Shown piece after piece: positions 19,901-26,000 of a DNA stretch of 26,000 nt. Source of the stretch: Symbiodinium natans (Eukaryota; Sar; Dinophyceae; Suessiales; Symbiodiniaceae); contig CAJNDS010002128.1 of NCBI GenBank assembly GCA_905221605.1, positions 64,001 through 90,000 on the forward strand. The letters are read 5' to 3'. The translations under genes were made by a program, and so were the position numbers. Within the stretch, counting starts at the first letter, position 1. Each line of letters opens with the position of its first letter. Under the pieces are notes generated by a model that was not told the origin of the DNA, did no database searches, and was given only the letters and a program-made list of their open reading frames with translations.

Positions 19901-20525
19901 GGTCCTGCTCCACCAATCGTCGCACCGATCTCGTCAAGAACAAACCCTGGTCTGTTGCAATGATGTGTGTATCATTCTGGGTTGTTTTCCCAAGCCATAC
20001 TCCTTTACACCATCTCGCCCCAGCCTTGGCACTTGTGCGAAGGTATCCAAGCACTACCTCTCCATAACAACAGATTCGCCCCACATACTGACTCGCAGTC
20101 ACTCGCTCAAAAGCTGTGAACGAATGTTGCACTACAAATCTGTTGTGAATCCAAGCTGAATGCACCAAGCACCACATGTAGAAAGGGTGCAAACTCCCGA
20201 ACACCACTCGGCCTTCTGCACCACAATTGGCTTCCACTTGCGAAACCATGACACCTGCATGTGCTCTTATGCCCTTCCATGCCTGCTCTACTGCACCATT
20301 GGCCTCGTGATCTTCCACCGGAGTTGTAACACTGCGAACCTTAATACCCAGTTGTCTGCATGCTCGCTCTGCACTTCGAACCACTGCCTTGATAGCCGGC
20401 TCACCGTCGGATTTGAAGCAAACCTCGCGATGTCCCAACCATGCCACAAATCTTGTCAACTCTGTCGTGAGATACGAAAGGCTTTGACCACCCTTGCTCA
20501 TCGAAGGAATCACATGAACAGCCTT
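16920..20525 (-). CDS. pol: Inner copia pol: integrase core to membrane/zinc tail
   Basis: 1197 codons open (counted from an internal GTG at 20513). Integrase blocks: FKSDGEPA (Asp36) and ANGAVEQAW (Glu76). RT: LSTKMVRTWR, RRSRYVAREFNWLS, GSMDVSDAFL (Asp550), LPGQRDGTAKW, LQTHVDDIEF (Asp634, Asp635). RNase H: EAFSDSDWAS, LSSAEAELYA, HMDSSAGRQ (Asp894), NPADVSTK (Asp942). The tail has a hydrophobic segment at 1042-1063 (FVMTVLVVMVCMGLGALWL), a likely coiled coil at about 1100-1152 (RASEIERLRELSNQLGAEC...) and a C-terminal H1169-x4-C1174 with C1188-x2-C1191. All catalytic residues are present and there is no stop in the frame. The first integrase Asp lies in the preceding frame, joined by a shift at about 20523-20530. 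Confidence 0.92.
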   Translation of the reverse strand, partial: KAVHVIPSMSKGGQSLSYLTTELTRFVAWLGHREVCFKSDGEPAIKAVVRSAERACRQLGIKVRSVTTPVEDHEANGAVEQAWKGIRAHAGVMVSQVEANCGAEGRVVFGSLHPFYMWCLVHSAWIHNRFVVQHSFTAFERVTASQYVGRICCYGEVVLGYLRTSAKAGARWCKGVWLGKTTQNDTHIIATDQGLFLTRSVRRLVEQDRWSLERCGEVTLAPWEHGFASLGGKLVVNKRIVAPQVAAPTPNPAPSPALLGAGEESERVSSSGESRRTSDVEEPEMPAEAGTTEMPMIHSRSETSDTSMSLPSTGSSSELVPDEAMASRTRTAEQAASDVATGLSENPRSPKAPKVRHEVNRLEFACVCQISDNKYEHEDEAIEWTLSPEELDDLEEYDHSIEAERYEEIDWENVEAQLVFPRDTEHAPCLDESALAALDRLADEYELKRLTDMKVLLPPDSKEGPLVGRENPKQLSTKMVRTWREKQMPDTVTKVMRPVWLRRSRYVAREFNWLSPEREGLYAPASSALMTKVLPSLYTYLQARDGDWVLGSMDVSDAFLMVEQEVATEVSYQDPDGRARKFLLGRLLPGQRDGTAKWHRKLSQCLETDVNATACAAYPSAFRCNTPHGVVFLQTHVDDIEFLGKRAAVKQDFKPAMEKHFKVSCQLLEKPGDTMTFLKRLHVLGEGNTLTITPHPKHVERLMELMDLEPHMCNKKCPLMPGYTEIDVSSALDVQKTAVFRTCIGVLLYMSADLIEAQNSIRFLSQRMSSPSMRDFRMLRHLVQYLGATTNQGLLMTPEKGGLLGHEYDREWVLEAFSDSDWASQKGDRKSVSSGVVALQGNVIYTSCRSQRTIALSSAEAELYASAGVLADCMLLQVVLCTMLEIEVEALPIELHMDSSAGRQVWMRSGVGRIRHLSCRVLWVQQHVMNGRVKVSHLRGELNPADVSTKLLTRSRMRFLMYLMKVVDAYTHERIGETEYNLYLEKRTMQIAIQQVKRLEPGKMNGRAKQAIRGLVIASLTSSGMASELSEEMVCISMTSTTGTGQFVMTVLVVMVCMGLGALWLRFTRVSEPVQTNGRPAANMGDDAETQTDERHFLYKYHTENIMRERASEIERLRELSNQLGAECRGLREWNTRLQESETQLLAQVQELQQVQNPTRGEIVMTGQGHVYHTSRHCEHVSRRRATTFRRCRDCAHRDGD

Positions 20526-21258
20526 TAGAATGCCGATCGTGAACCACCAGGACTGTCAGAAGATGTTCCTCTGTCTCCTGTCGCTTGCAGAACCCAAAGT
20601 CCACACTCACCACTGACTCTGAAGTGTGTGCATGGTCCAAATCATGATGAGCATCCTGTCTGCCCCTGTGAGCCACACAGAGTCCACACCAGCTTCTGTA
20701 GGGCTGGTGGGTGATATTGTGAGTCGCCACCTGCTCGGGAGTCGGATTTCCTGGCTCAGTCACACCACGAGGCTTCCTTTCTGAGTCACCAACTGCTGCA
20801 GCCACCGCCTGGTGCTCTGCCAACAAAGCATGTTCCTGGATGTGGCGTCGCAGTCGCTCTAGACATTGCTTCTTGCTCCCTCGCTTTGTCAATCCAAGAG
20901 CAACGCAACCTGCTCTCAAGGCCTGCAGTGTCGAGTTCAGGTCCAAACGGACCCCATCAATCTCAACCTCATTGTCGGCAAGTGGGACATGTCGCTGCTC
21001 TACAGGTACTTCGGCTTCATCAGGAGCTGCGGGTACTGCTTCGGCTTGCTCAGGCTCCTGACTTTCATCAACCACACCAACACCTGCATGAAGACTAACA
21101 CCATGCCTTGGCATTGCTTCACCGGGCTCAGCGTCAAACTCGAAACCAAGCTCTTCGGGGCTTACTTCGTGATCGTGCGCAATGGTCATCACCAGCTCGA
21201 TGTTCTGAGGATTAGGCAAGCCCGCTTCGTAATCGTCCAACTTGATAAACTGCTTCAC
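20401..21258 (-). CDS. pol: Inner copia pol: SAP-like domain, HHCC, integrase start
   Basis: The frame opens directly after a TAG at 21259-21261, overlaps the gag frame by 47 bases and is +1 relative to it. There is no proper ATG, so expression requires a frameshift from gag or is lost. Residues about 108-141 (LNSTLQALRAGCVALGLTKRG...CLERLRRHI) fit a SAP motif. The zinc module is H180-x3-H184-x6-C191-x2-C194. SVDFGF holds the first integrase Asp220. Homology ends around residue 245 (HDRHSK); beyond that the sequence continues in the frame of 16920-20525 as KAVHVIPSMSKGG. A single extra base in TCTAAAGGC explains this, so residues after 245 are out of frame. Confidence 0.85.
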   Translation of the reverse strand: MKQFIKLDDYEAGLPNPQNIELVMTIAHDHEVSPEELGFEFDAEPGEAMPRHGVSLHAGVGVVDESQEPEQAEAVPAAPDEAEVPVEQRHVPLADNEVEIDGVRLDLNSTLQALRAGCVALGLTKRGSKKQCLERLRRHIQEHALLAEHQAVAAAVGDSERKPRGVTEPGNPTPEQVATHNITHQPYRSWCGLCVAHRGRQDAHHDLDHAHTSESVVSVDFGFCKRQETEEHLLTVLVVHDRHSKGCSCDSFDEQGWSKPFVSHDRVDKICGMVGTSRGLLQIRR

Positions 21259-23071
21259 CTACTTGCACCAAAGACCCATCAGTCGGCAGATTTGCAAGCA
21301 CTGATCGCAAAGTGATGGCTCGCACATGGAGTCGCTCATCAGTTCCCGTCCTGGCTTGCTCCAACATTCGGATTGAACCCTGAACTGCCAAACTGTTTCG
21401 CCTGAACTCCACTGGAACAGCATGATCTTCACATCCAAGCTGAAGTTGATCATTCCATTTTCGCACCTCAAACCCAGCTTTGTAAAGACGCCCCAGACAA
21501 AGAAGTGGATTGTTGACAGGAGCGATGATGAAATTTTCTTTGAAGCACATGTCACCCAAGGTAACCTCTGCTACTCGGACCTGTGCAACAAGAAGATCAT
21601 TCCCTTGTGCATCCACGAAGGTATGTCCTGAGTCGCCTGCTGGTTTGCCAATCGAGGCAAAACGAAGAGGCAATGCGCTATGGTCGGCTCCCGAGTCCAA
21701 AATCAACTCTATATCTCCACATTCTGTCCACTGTTCATCGTTGTCGCTGTAAGACATGTCGTACTGCTCTACCATGCGAACACTCCCTTTGTAACACTCA
21801 TCTTGACTCGTCAAATCAAAGAATGCAAAGGCTCTGGGTGCACTAGAGGACTGCAAAACCCTTCTGATTGCTCCTGCCTGGGACGCCGAGGACTGCGAAA
21901 CCGAGCTGCTTGCTGCTGCGCTTGTCTGTTGTTGCGTATTGGGCTCATCTGACTCTGTAACAGCACGAACAGCACCATCTCGCTTGGCTTGCCAACAATC
22001 CTTTTTCCAATGTCCCGGCTTCCCGCAGTACAGACAGTTCCCTTTCGGCACTTTGTCCTGGCCCTGCCCTTTAGCTTTGCCCTTGTCAGCTGAAGCTTTT
22101 CCAGAACCCGATTTGTCACCCTTGCCCTTGCCTTTGTTTGTCCTATCATCTTTGTGGCCTCCTTTTGTTCCATCGCCCTTCTTTCCTTTGTAGTCACCCT
22201 TTTGGTTGTTTTTGGTCCACCACTTACCTTTGCCCTTGGAAACCAAATCTATTTCCATAGGTTGAGGACCATTGTAGACAGCACCGACGCCAAACTCTTG
22301 CTGGATCTTCGAAGCATTGTACACATGCGACACAGTCTCAAAAGACAGCACGCGTTCTCGCACTTCTGCATAGGTTGAAGACTCAGACATGGAAAGCTGA
22401 ACTTGTTGTCGCACATGTGCTGGCAAAGCTTTAGTGAGGATCCCCAGCATCATTTCGTCCTGCACCGCCTTGCCCGAGGACTTGCGAAACTCTTCGGCTA
22501 ACCGATCTAGCCCTTGTATTTGTTCGAGATACGATCTATCCTTCGAAAACGAAGGAAAACTCATCAACGCTGTCATGATCCCCAGACTCCTCTGCTTGGT
22601 GTGGGGGCTATAAAGATTTACAAGTTGTCGCCAGACCTCATAGCCATGCTGCTCGCTAGTCGCCCGCAGAACTTGAAGAGCTCTGCCTTTCAAAATGCCA
22701 CATAAAATCGAGTACAACTGCTTGCTTCGGACCTTAGCTTCATCAGTCCATGCACTCAACACAGTGGCCTTCCCAAGCTTAGTGGCCTCGAGGTCCTCTA
22801 GGTCTGTACGAAACATCTCATCGCCATAATACAGCCATGCCTTGAACGCCATCGAAAAATCAGCCCACTTTGTCTGGTCATCTTCGACTGTGCCACCACC
22901 AAAGCTGTCTGGACACTTACAGACTTTGGAGGCTTCCGAGAATCCAGCCCTTCCTGTGCCCTTGCTGCTCTGCGAAGCTCTCTCGGCTGCCAGAGCCGCT
23001 TTCGAGGCACTCTCGGCTGCAGCTGTTGCTGCCCTCACAAGATGAGCAACATCTTCTGGGGTCAAGGCCAT
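21212..23071 (-). CDS. gag: Inner copia Gag with zinc knuckle and aspartic protease
   Basis: 619 codons with an ATG at 23071, 159 bases downstream of the primer-binding site. An N-terminal Ala-rich helix leads into a copia-type capsid region (WADFSMAFKAWLYYGD, GYEVWRQLVNLYSP, DEMMLGILTKALPAHVRQQVQLSM). A Lys/Gly-rich segment follows (about 279-343). The zinc knuckle is C346-x2-C349-x4-H354-x4-C359 and the aspartic protease is IELILDSGADHSALP (Asp459). The protein would form virus-like particles, bind RNA and process itself. Gag and protease share one frame, and pol is in the +1 frame after a 47-base overlap. The open frame has no lesion. Confidence 0.93.
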   Translation of the reverse strand: MALTPEDVAHLVRAATAAAESASKAALAAERASQSSKGTGRAGFSEASKVCKCPDSFGGGTVEDDQTKWADFSMAFKAWLYYGDEMFRTDLEDLEATKLGKATVLSAWTDEAKVRSKQLYSILCGILKGRALQVLRATSEQHGYEVWRQLVNLYSPHTKQRSLGIMTALMSFPSFSKDRSYLEQIQGLDRLAEEFRKSSGKAVQDEMMLGILTKALPAHVRQQVQLSMSESSTYAEVRERVLSFETVSHVYNASKIQQEFGVGAVYNGPQPMEIDLVSKGKGKWWTKNNQKGDYKGKKGDGTKGGHKDDRTNKGKGKGDKSGSGKASADKGKAKGQGQDKVPKGNCLYCGKPGHWKKDCWQAKRDGAVRAVTESDEPNTQQQTSAAASSSVSQSSASQAGAIRRVLQSSSAPRAFAFFDLTSQDECYKGSVRMVEQYDMSYSDNDEQWTECGDIELILDSGADHSALPLRFASIGKPAGDSGHTFVDAQGNDLLVAQVRVAEVTLGDMCFKENFIIAPVNNPLLCLGRLYKAGFEVRKWNDQLQLGCEDHAVPVEFRRNSLAVQGSIRMLEQARTGTDERLHVRAITLRSVLANLPTDGSLVQVGEAVYQVGRLRSGLA

Positions 23072-23230
23072 GACCTGTAACTGTCCAACAGTTCAAGCCA
23101 GCCAATCTCGCAAATCGCCCAAAATACAGCAGCTGAAAACTATGGCTCAAATCACGGCTCTAGACTACAAAACAAGGCTTCCAAAGCCTGGACGAAAACA
23201 AAGTCGTGTCTCGAAGCCCTGGGCTTTTCC

Positions 23231-23247
23231 CAGTGGCTCCGCTACCA
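23231..23247 (-). promoter_or_regulatory. Primer-binding site, initiator tRNA-Met type
   Basis: Minus strand TGGTAGCGGAGCCACTG starts directly after the LTR. TGGTAGC-x-GAGC is close to the complement of the 3' end of eukaryotic initiator tRNA-Met, the usual primer for copia elements. The tRNA identity is inferred because no tRNA gene is in the window. Confidence 0.8.
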
Positions 23248-23370
23248 TGAAAACTTTTGTAAAGCCACAAAGCGCCTGCAGTCAAAACTCGGTTGAAACA
23301 ACTGTACACTAACAAAACGTGTTTGACTATGTTCAAGACACATGGCTTACAATAGCGGAAAGGTTTGTCA
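23248..23370 (-). repeat. 5' LTR of inner copia (123 bp)
   Basis: Identical to 16318-16440. In element orientation it runs TGACAAACC...AAAAGTTTTCA and is followed without a gap by the primer-binding site. Confidence 0.96.
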
Positions 23371-24720
23371 GAAAACGTCTTCACTGATCTGCACAAAGTA
23401 ATCAGGAAGGGCCAAATCATCGACAGTGCACTTCACGGCACGGACACGGGATGCATCCTGCTGGATCATACGCACATGCAATCGTGCAGCAAGGCTATTC
23501 TGCCTGAAATGCAATGGGATTTGGATCTCTCCATGGGGGCTGCGAAAGACTCATGTTTCCATTTTCGTTCACCATGCTGAATCCGGCGCGGTACAACTTC
23601 CCAACTGCGAGAAGAGGTGTGGTGATGTGGGGAGCAACCAAGAACGTTTCGGTGAATCCAGGCTGATCACCGAACCTCAGCTCAGCTCGCCTAGTCCCGT
23701 GAACTAGCAGCTGATTCCCTTGGGCATCTTGAAAACCTTCCCATGGCCTTCCAGAGGAAACTCCAAGCATGCTGAGGTTTTGCGGTAGACAAGAGGCGTC
23801 GGCACCTGAGTCAATTATGACTTCGATCTCCATGCCATGCTCGGCATTCTGCTGGACCATGCGCACTGATCCACTGGTCGGGGTCACACCCGAAGCGTGC
23901 TCAACCACATCACGCTGACACACGCCCGAAGCGTGCTCAGCCACATCACGCTGACACACGCCCGAAGCGTGCTCAGCCTCGCTCTGTGCATCACTCGGCA
24001 ATGCATTGTGGAAAACGCACCACCTCGATGGCACACAACGTGAAAAGATGCTCAGTGCCTTGCAAAAGAAACCCGAAGCTCCCTTGCTTTGCCTGTCTAC
24101 TTTGTCTTGGCTCTCCACACAAGAATCACAACCTGACACCATGCGGATCTCACCTCCGGCTGACTCATCAAAGTCATCGAGGTTGTAGGTGACTCGTCTC
24201 ACCTGGGGCTTTGCAGCAGGTTTTGACTTGGCAGGGGCAGCTGACAAGGCTGTGTCAGCATTTGCGGCACTGCTGTCAGCAACAGCGGCGTCTTCAACCT
24301 GTCTGACTCGCTTGGATCGGCAGTCTCGGGCAAAGTGACCCTTTCGGCCACAATTATGACAAGTTTTGTTTGCAGCAGGGTTAGGGTTTGTGCTGGGCGG
24401 AGGCCTGGCCTTACCATCCCCTTTCTTACCATCACCCTTACCCTTCTTACCCTTGTCATATCTGCCCTTCTTACCACCTTTATCACCCTTATCACCCTTC
24501 TTAGTCTTGCCTTTGCTTAGCCTATCAATCTCCTTTTGAAGACGGTCGATTTCCATTGGAACGGCTTCACTGGATGACGCAGGCGCATTCACAAGCACAC
24601 CACCTTTGCCCTCTGACAGGCCATAAGTCGCTGCAACAGACGCACTCCACTTTGACGAAGAAGCATCATATCTAGCAACCAAACTTCGCAACTCGGCATA
24701 TGTCCAGGAATCAATCTTCC
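23371..24720 (-). pseudogene. gag: Outer copia Gag C-terminus and protease
   Basis: The main frame (24691-23495, 398 codons) starts inside capsid (ELRSLVARYDASSSKW) and has PMEIDRLQKEIDRLSKG, a Lys/Gly/Asp repeat region, and a CCHC knuckle at 111-124 (C-x2-C-x4-H-x4-C). A 12-residue repeat (EHASGVCQRDV type, about 240-269) precedes the protease motif EVIIDSGADASCLP (Asp294). After SLSQPPW the frame leaves homology and stops. A +1 frame then reads IPLHFRQNSLAARLHV and runs to the inner element's insertion site. A run of five C near 23535 is the likely indel site. The upstream frame (24711-25502) is separated from this one by a duplicated GATT. Confidence 0.88.
23885..23978. repeat. 36-bp minisatellite in outer gag
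   Basis: cgaagcgtgctc starts at 23891, 23927 and 23963, a period of 36, with about 2.6 copies. It codes in frame for three 12-residue units just before the protease and so lengthens the Gag-protease linker. Confidence 0.9.
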
Positions 24721-25502
24721 ATGGTCAAGTTCACATGCTGACGAAGTTGGCCTGTTAAACATCTCAGAAGCGACACAACCTTCTGATCATCGGACATGGC
24801 CTGTGATGCAATCGAGTCATACTCTGCCATCGCCTGCTCAAGCCTAACAACCTGAGTCAGGAGGCCTTGCTTGTTGTCGAACACAGGCCAATTGTGGATT
24901 GTCTGCATGAGGGCCAAGGCTCTGGTGCGGGATGAAGGGCGAAGGTCAAGCGAGATCAAGCGGTATGCTTCGTACCCGTTATTGTCAGACACAGTCTTAA
25001 GAAGACGCTTCAGACGGTCGTTCAAAAGCGATGCAAGCAGGCCATACATGATGCGTGACCTGTCGAGCTCAGTGGCGCTCAGCTGTGCAGGGAGAACTTC
25101 AGTTTTCGGATTCGATTTCAAGCGAGTGAAATCCACCTGAAACTCCTTATCTAAGGTCCCCCAATACTGCTCAAACTCCCAAGACCATGCTGGCCACTTG
25201 ATCAGCTCCTCATCTCGGGTCTGACAAGAAAAGGTTGAAGGATGCCTCAACACCTTGCTCAGGTCTTTGGCCGCTAGACCTGAGTAGGATGTGGTCGCAG
25301 CGGCTGCTGCGGCGCGGGATTCAGACTGGCTCCTCACAAGCTCGGTCAACACTTGCTGGTTCTGCTGCACTCCTGCAAGAATCTTCAAAAGACGAGTCTC
25401 ACCATCTGTTGGACCGGCGCTGCCGGTTGGGCTGTGGACAGGGCTAAGTGCTGGGCTTGCTAGCGGATGTGGCCCAGCTCCATTCCCATTCCCGTCCGTC
25501 AT
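24711..25502 (-). pseudogene. gag: Outer copia Gag N-terminal capsid region
   Basis: I place the start at the ATG at 25502 (MTDGNGNGAGPH); the frame is open 16 codons further up but has no earlier ATG. A Pro/Ser-rich N-terminus is followed by copia-type capsid sequence: ELIKWPAWSWEFEQYWGTLD, RSRIMYGLLASLLNDRLKRLLKTV, GYEAYRLISLDLRPSSRTRALALM and LLRCLTGQLRQHVNLTMED. It stops at a TGA created by the 4-bp duplication aatcaatc at 24709-24716 (plus strand). The capsid helix continues in the other frame (SWTYAELRSL), so this is one gag gene with a frameshift. Its start overlaps the stop of the upstream open frame (TGATG). Confidence 0.85.
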
Positions 25503-26000
25503 CACTCCCAATCTAAGGAAGTCTCGGATGCAATGCTCGTGTCACTATCTAGATCGTACTCCACTCCAGACGGACCAAGGTTTCTGCTGAAACTGGATGA
25601 CGATGCTGGATCAGTGGATAACTGAAACTCCACTCCAGACGGACCAAGGTTTCTGCTGAAACTGGAGGACGATGCTTGGAAATTTCTCTCACGCAAGATT
25701 TTCTTAGGCTCAAAAGTGAGAACGGTGAAGACTGCTGCAAGGTATGCTTCAAGCAGGGCTTGCTCACCACTCAACAACTTGCAACCGCAAGCAATAATCT
25801 CTGGCGCGTTCTGGATCCCTTTCAGTTCGGTTTTCTTCTCCTTCCGCCTCTGCAACTGTCGACGTTCGAAGCTCAGGATGCTCAAGGACGGAGTGCAAGG
25901 CTTGCCACACTGAAGCTCGATGTACCACTCAAGAACAGTTCTGCGAAGCTTATTTAATACTCTTTCGTCGTCCCAAAGCTGAAAACACTGAATCTGCTCC
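25502..26000 (-). CDS. Unrecognised open frame running off the right edge
   Basis: On the minus strand the frame is open from the window edge (reading ...QCFQLWDDERVLNKLRRTVL...) to a TGA at 25504-25502, about 165 codons without a stop. It includes a charged stretch (FERRQLQRRKEKKTELKG). Near the end are two 23-residue repeats (ASSSSFSRNLGPSGVE...) and an acidic end (DLDSDTSIASETSLDWE). There is no ATG within the visible part, so the start lies outside or the protein is spliced. The stop overlaps the outer gag ATG as TGATG. It could be a host exon into which the element's 5' end was rearranged, the 5' leader of the outer element, or the upstream part of another retroelement. I cannot assign a function. 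Confidence 0.4.
   Translation of the reverse strand, partial: EQIQCFQLWDDERVLNKLRRTVLEWYIELQCGKPCTPSLSILSFERRQLQRRKEKKTELKGIQNAPEIIACGCKLLSGEQALLEAYLAAVFTVLTFEPKKILRERNFQASSSSFSRNLGPSGVEFQLSTDPASSSSFSRNLGPSGVEYDLDSDTSIASETSLDWE
25558..25676. repeat. 69-bp direct repeat
   Basis: actccactccagacggacc... at 25558 recurs at 25627, matching over about 50 bases with one substitution plus a small change at the end. The period of 69 equals 23 codons, so the repeat is in frame with the open frame over it and encodes the 23-residue units. Confidence 0.88.

Larger units (their letters stand above)
16318..23370 (-). mobile_element. Inner copia-type LTR retrotransposon, complete, young
   Basis: 7053 bp, bounded by identical 123-bp LTRs (16318-16440 and 23248-23370) with TG...CA ends. 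The target-site duplication is gaaaa at 16313-16317 and 23371-23375. A primer-binding site abuts the 5' LTR and a polypurine tract abuts the 3' LTR. Gag, protease, integrase, RT and RNase H are all present in minus orientation. Identical LTRs mean insertion was very recent. It sits inside the outer copia's polyprotein, between protease and the SAP-like domain. Only two frame changes separate gag from the end of pol, so this is the most intact retroelement of the window. Confidence 0.95.
9916..25502 (-). mobile_element. Outer copia-type LTR retrotransposon (interrupted)
   Basis: A full set of copia domains is spread over this span on the minus strand: Gag and protease at 25502-23371, then SAP/integrase/RT/RNase H from 16317 to 10628. 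It is split by the inner element at 16318-23370. Joining across the inner element's gaaaa duplication keeps the codon phase (frame ends GAC GTT TTC on one side and continues GGC ATG CGT on the other). The 3' LTR is 9916-10072. No 5' LTR is found up to 26000, so the 5' end is either outside the window or altered. Lesions: a 4-bp duplication at 24709-24716, a frame change near 23530, one near 14495, and an 866-bp tandem duplication in RT/RNase H. The right-hand coordinate given is the gag start, not a proven element end. Confidence 0.85.

Noticed and set aside
25979-26000. Possible start of the outer element's 5' LTR (tgaaaac at 25980)
   Set aside because: Only seven bases match the LTR terminus, the following sequence differs from 9916-10072, and there is no primer-binding site next to it.

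Overview
The window looks like a TE-dense stretch of a eukaryotic nuclear genome, most probably a dinoflagellate (Symbiodiniaceae-like). I base this on recall of family styles: copia-type polyproteins with an extra domain next to RT, Gag proteins rich in Lys-Gly repeats, and a reverse transcriptase with a 'YDDFP' active site. No host gene is firmly recognised. No rRNA, tRNA, CRISPR or bacterial-type operon is seen. Nearly all real coding sequence is on the minus strand.

Layout, left to right. (1) 56-3129: a decayed 3.1-kb copia-type LTR element with 201/212-bp LTRs, a 5-bp target-site duplication (acgct), and a broken RT/RNase H reading frame. (2) 3135-5370: no recognisable gene; simple repeats and a block of short 'gcataga-ccc' motifs. 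(3) 5371-7026: a tandem array with a unit of about 700 bp, 2.36 copies, almost identical, containing strong hairpins. (4) 7027-9915: a truncated, frameshifted non-copia retroelement (YDD-type RT plus RNase H), itself split by a 467-bp insertion flanked by a 12-bp direct repeat. (5) 9916 to beyond about 25502: an outer copia element ('outer'). Its 3' LTR starts at 9916, where it has cut off the element in (4). Its pol carries an 866-bp tandem duplication. (6) 16318-23370: a complete copia element ('inner') nested in the outer pol frame. It has identical 123-bp LTRs, a 5-bp duplication (gaaaa), a perfectly placed primer-binding site and a polypurine tract, and is clearly the youngest insertion. 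(7) 25502-26000: an open frame running off the right edge, with two 23-residue repeats, ending at a TGATG overlap with the outer gag start.

Both copia elements share the order Gag - CCHC knuckle - aspartic protease (DSGA) - SAP-like domain - HHCC - integrase (D,D,E) - RT (HVDD) - RNase H. Each ends with a long C-terminal tail that holds one transmembrane segment and a terminal H-x4-C...C-x2-C motif. That tail is not part of a standard Ty1/copia Pol and is the most interesting feature here. The insertion order can be read directly: element (4) was hit by the outer copia, which was hit by the inner copia. Domain names rest on motifs read by eye; no database search was made.
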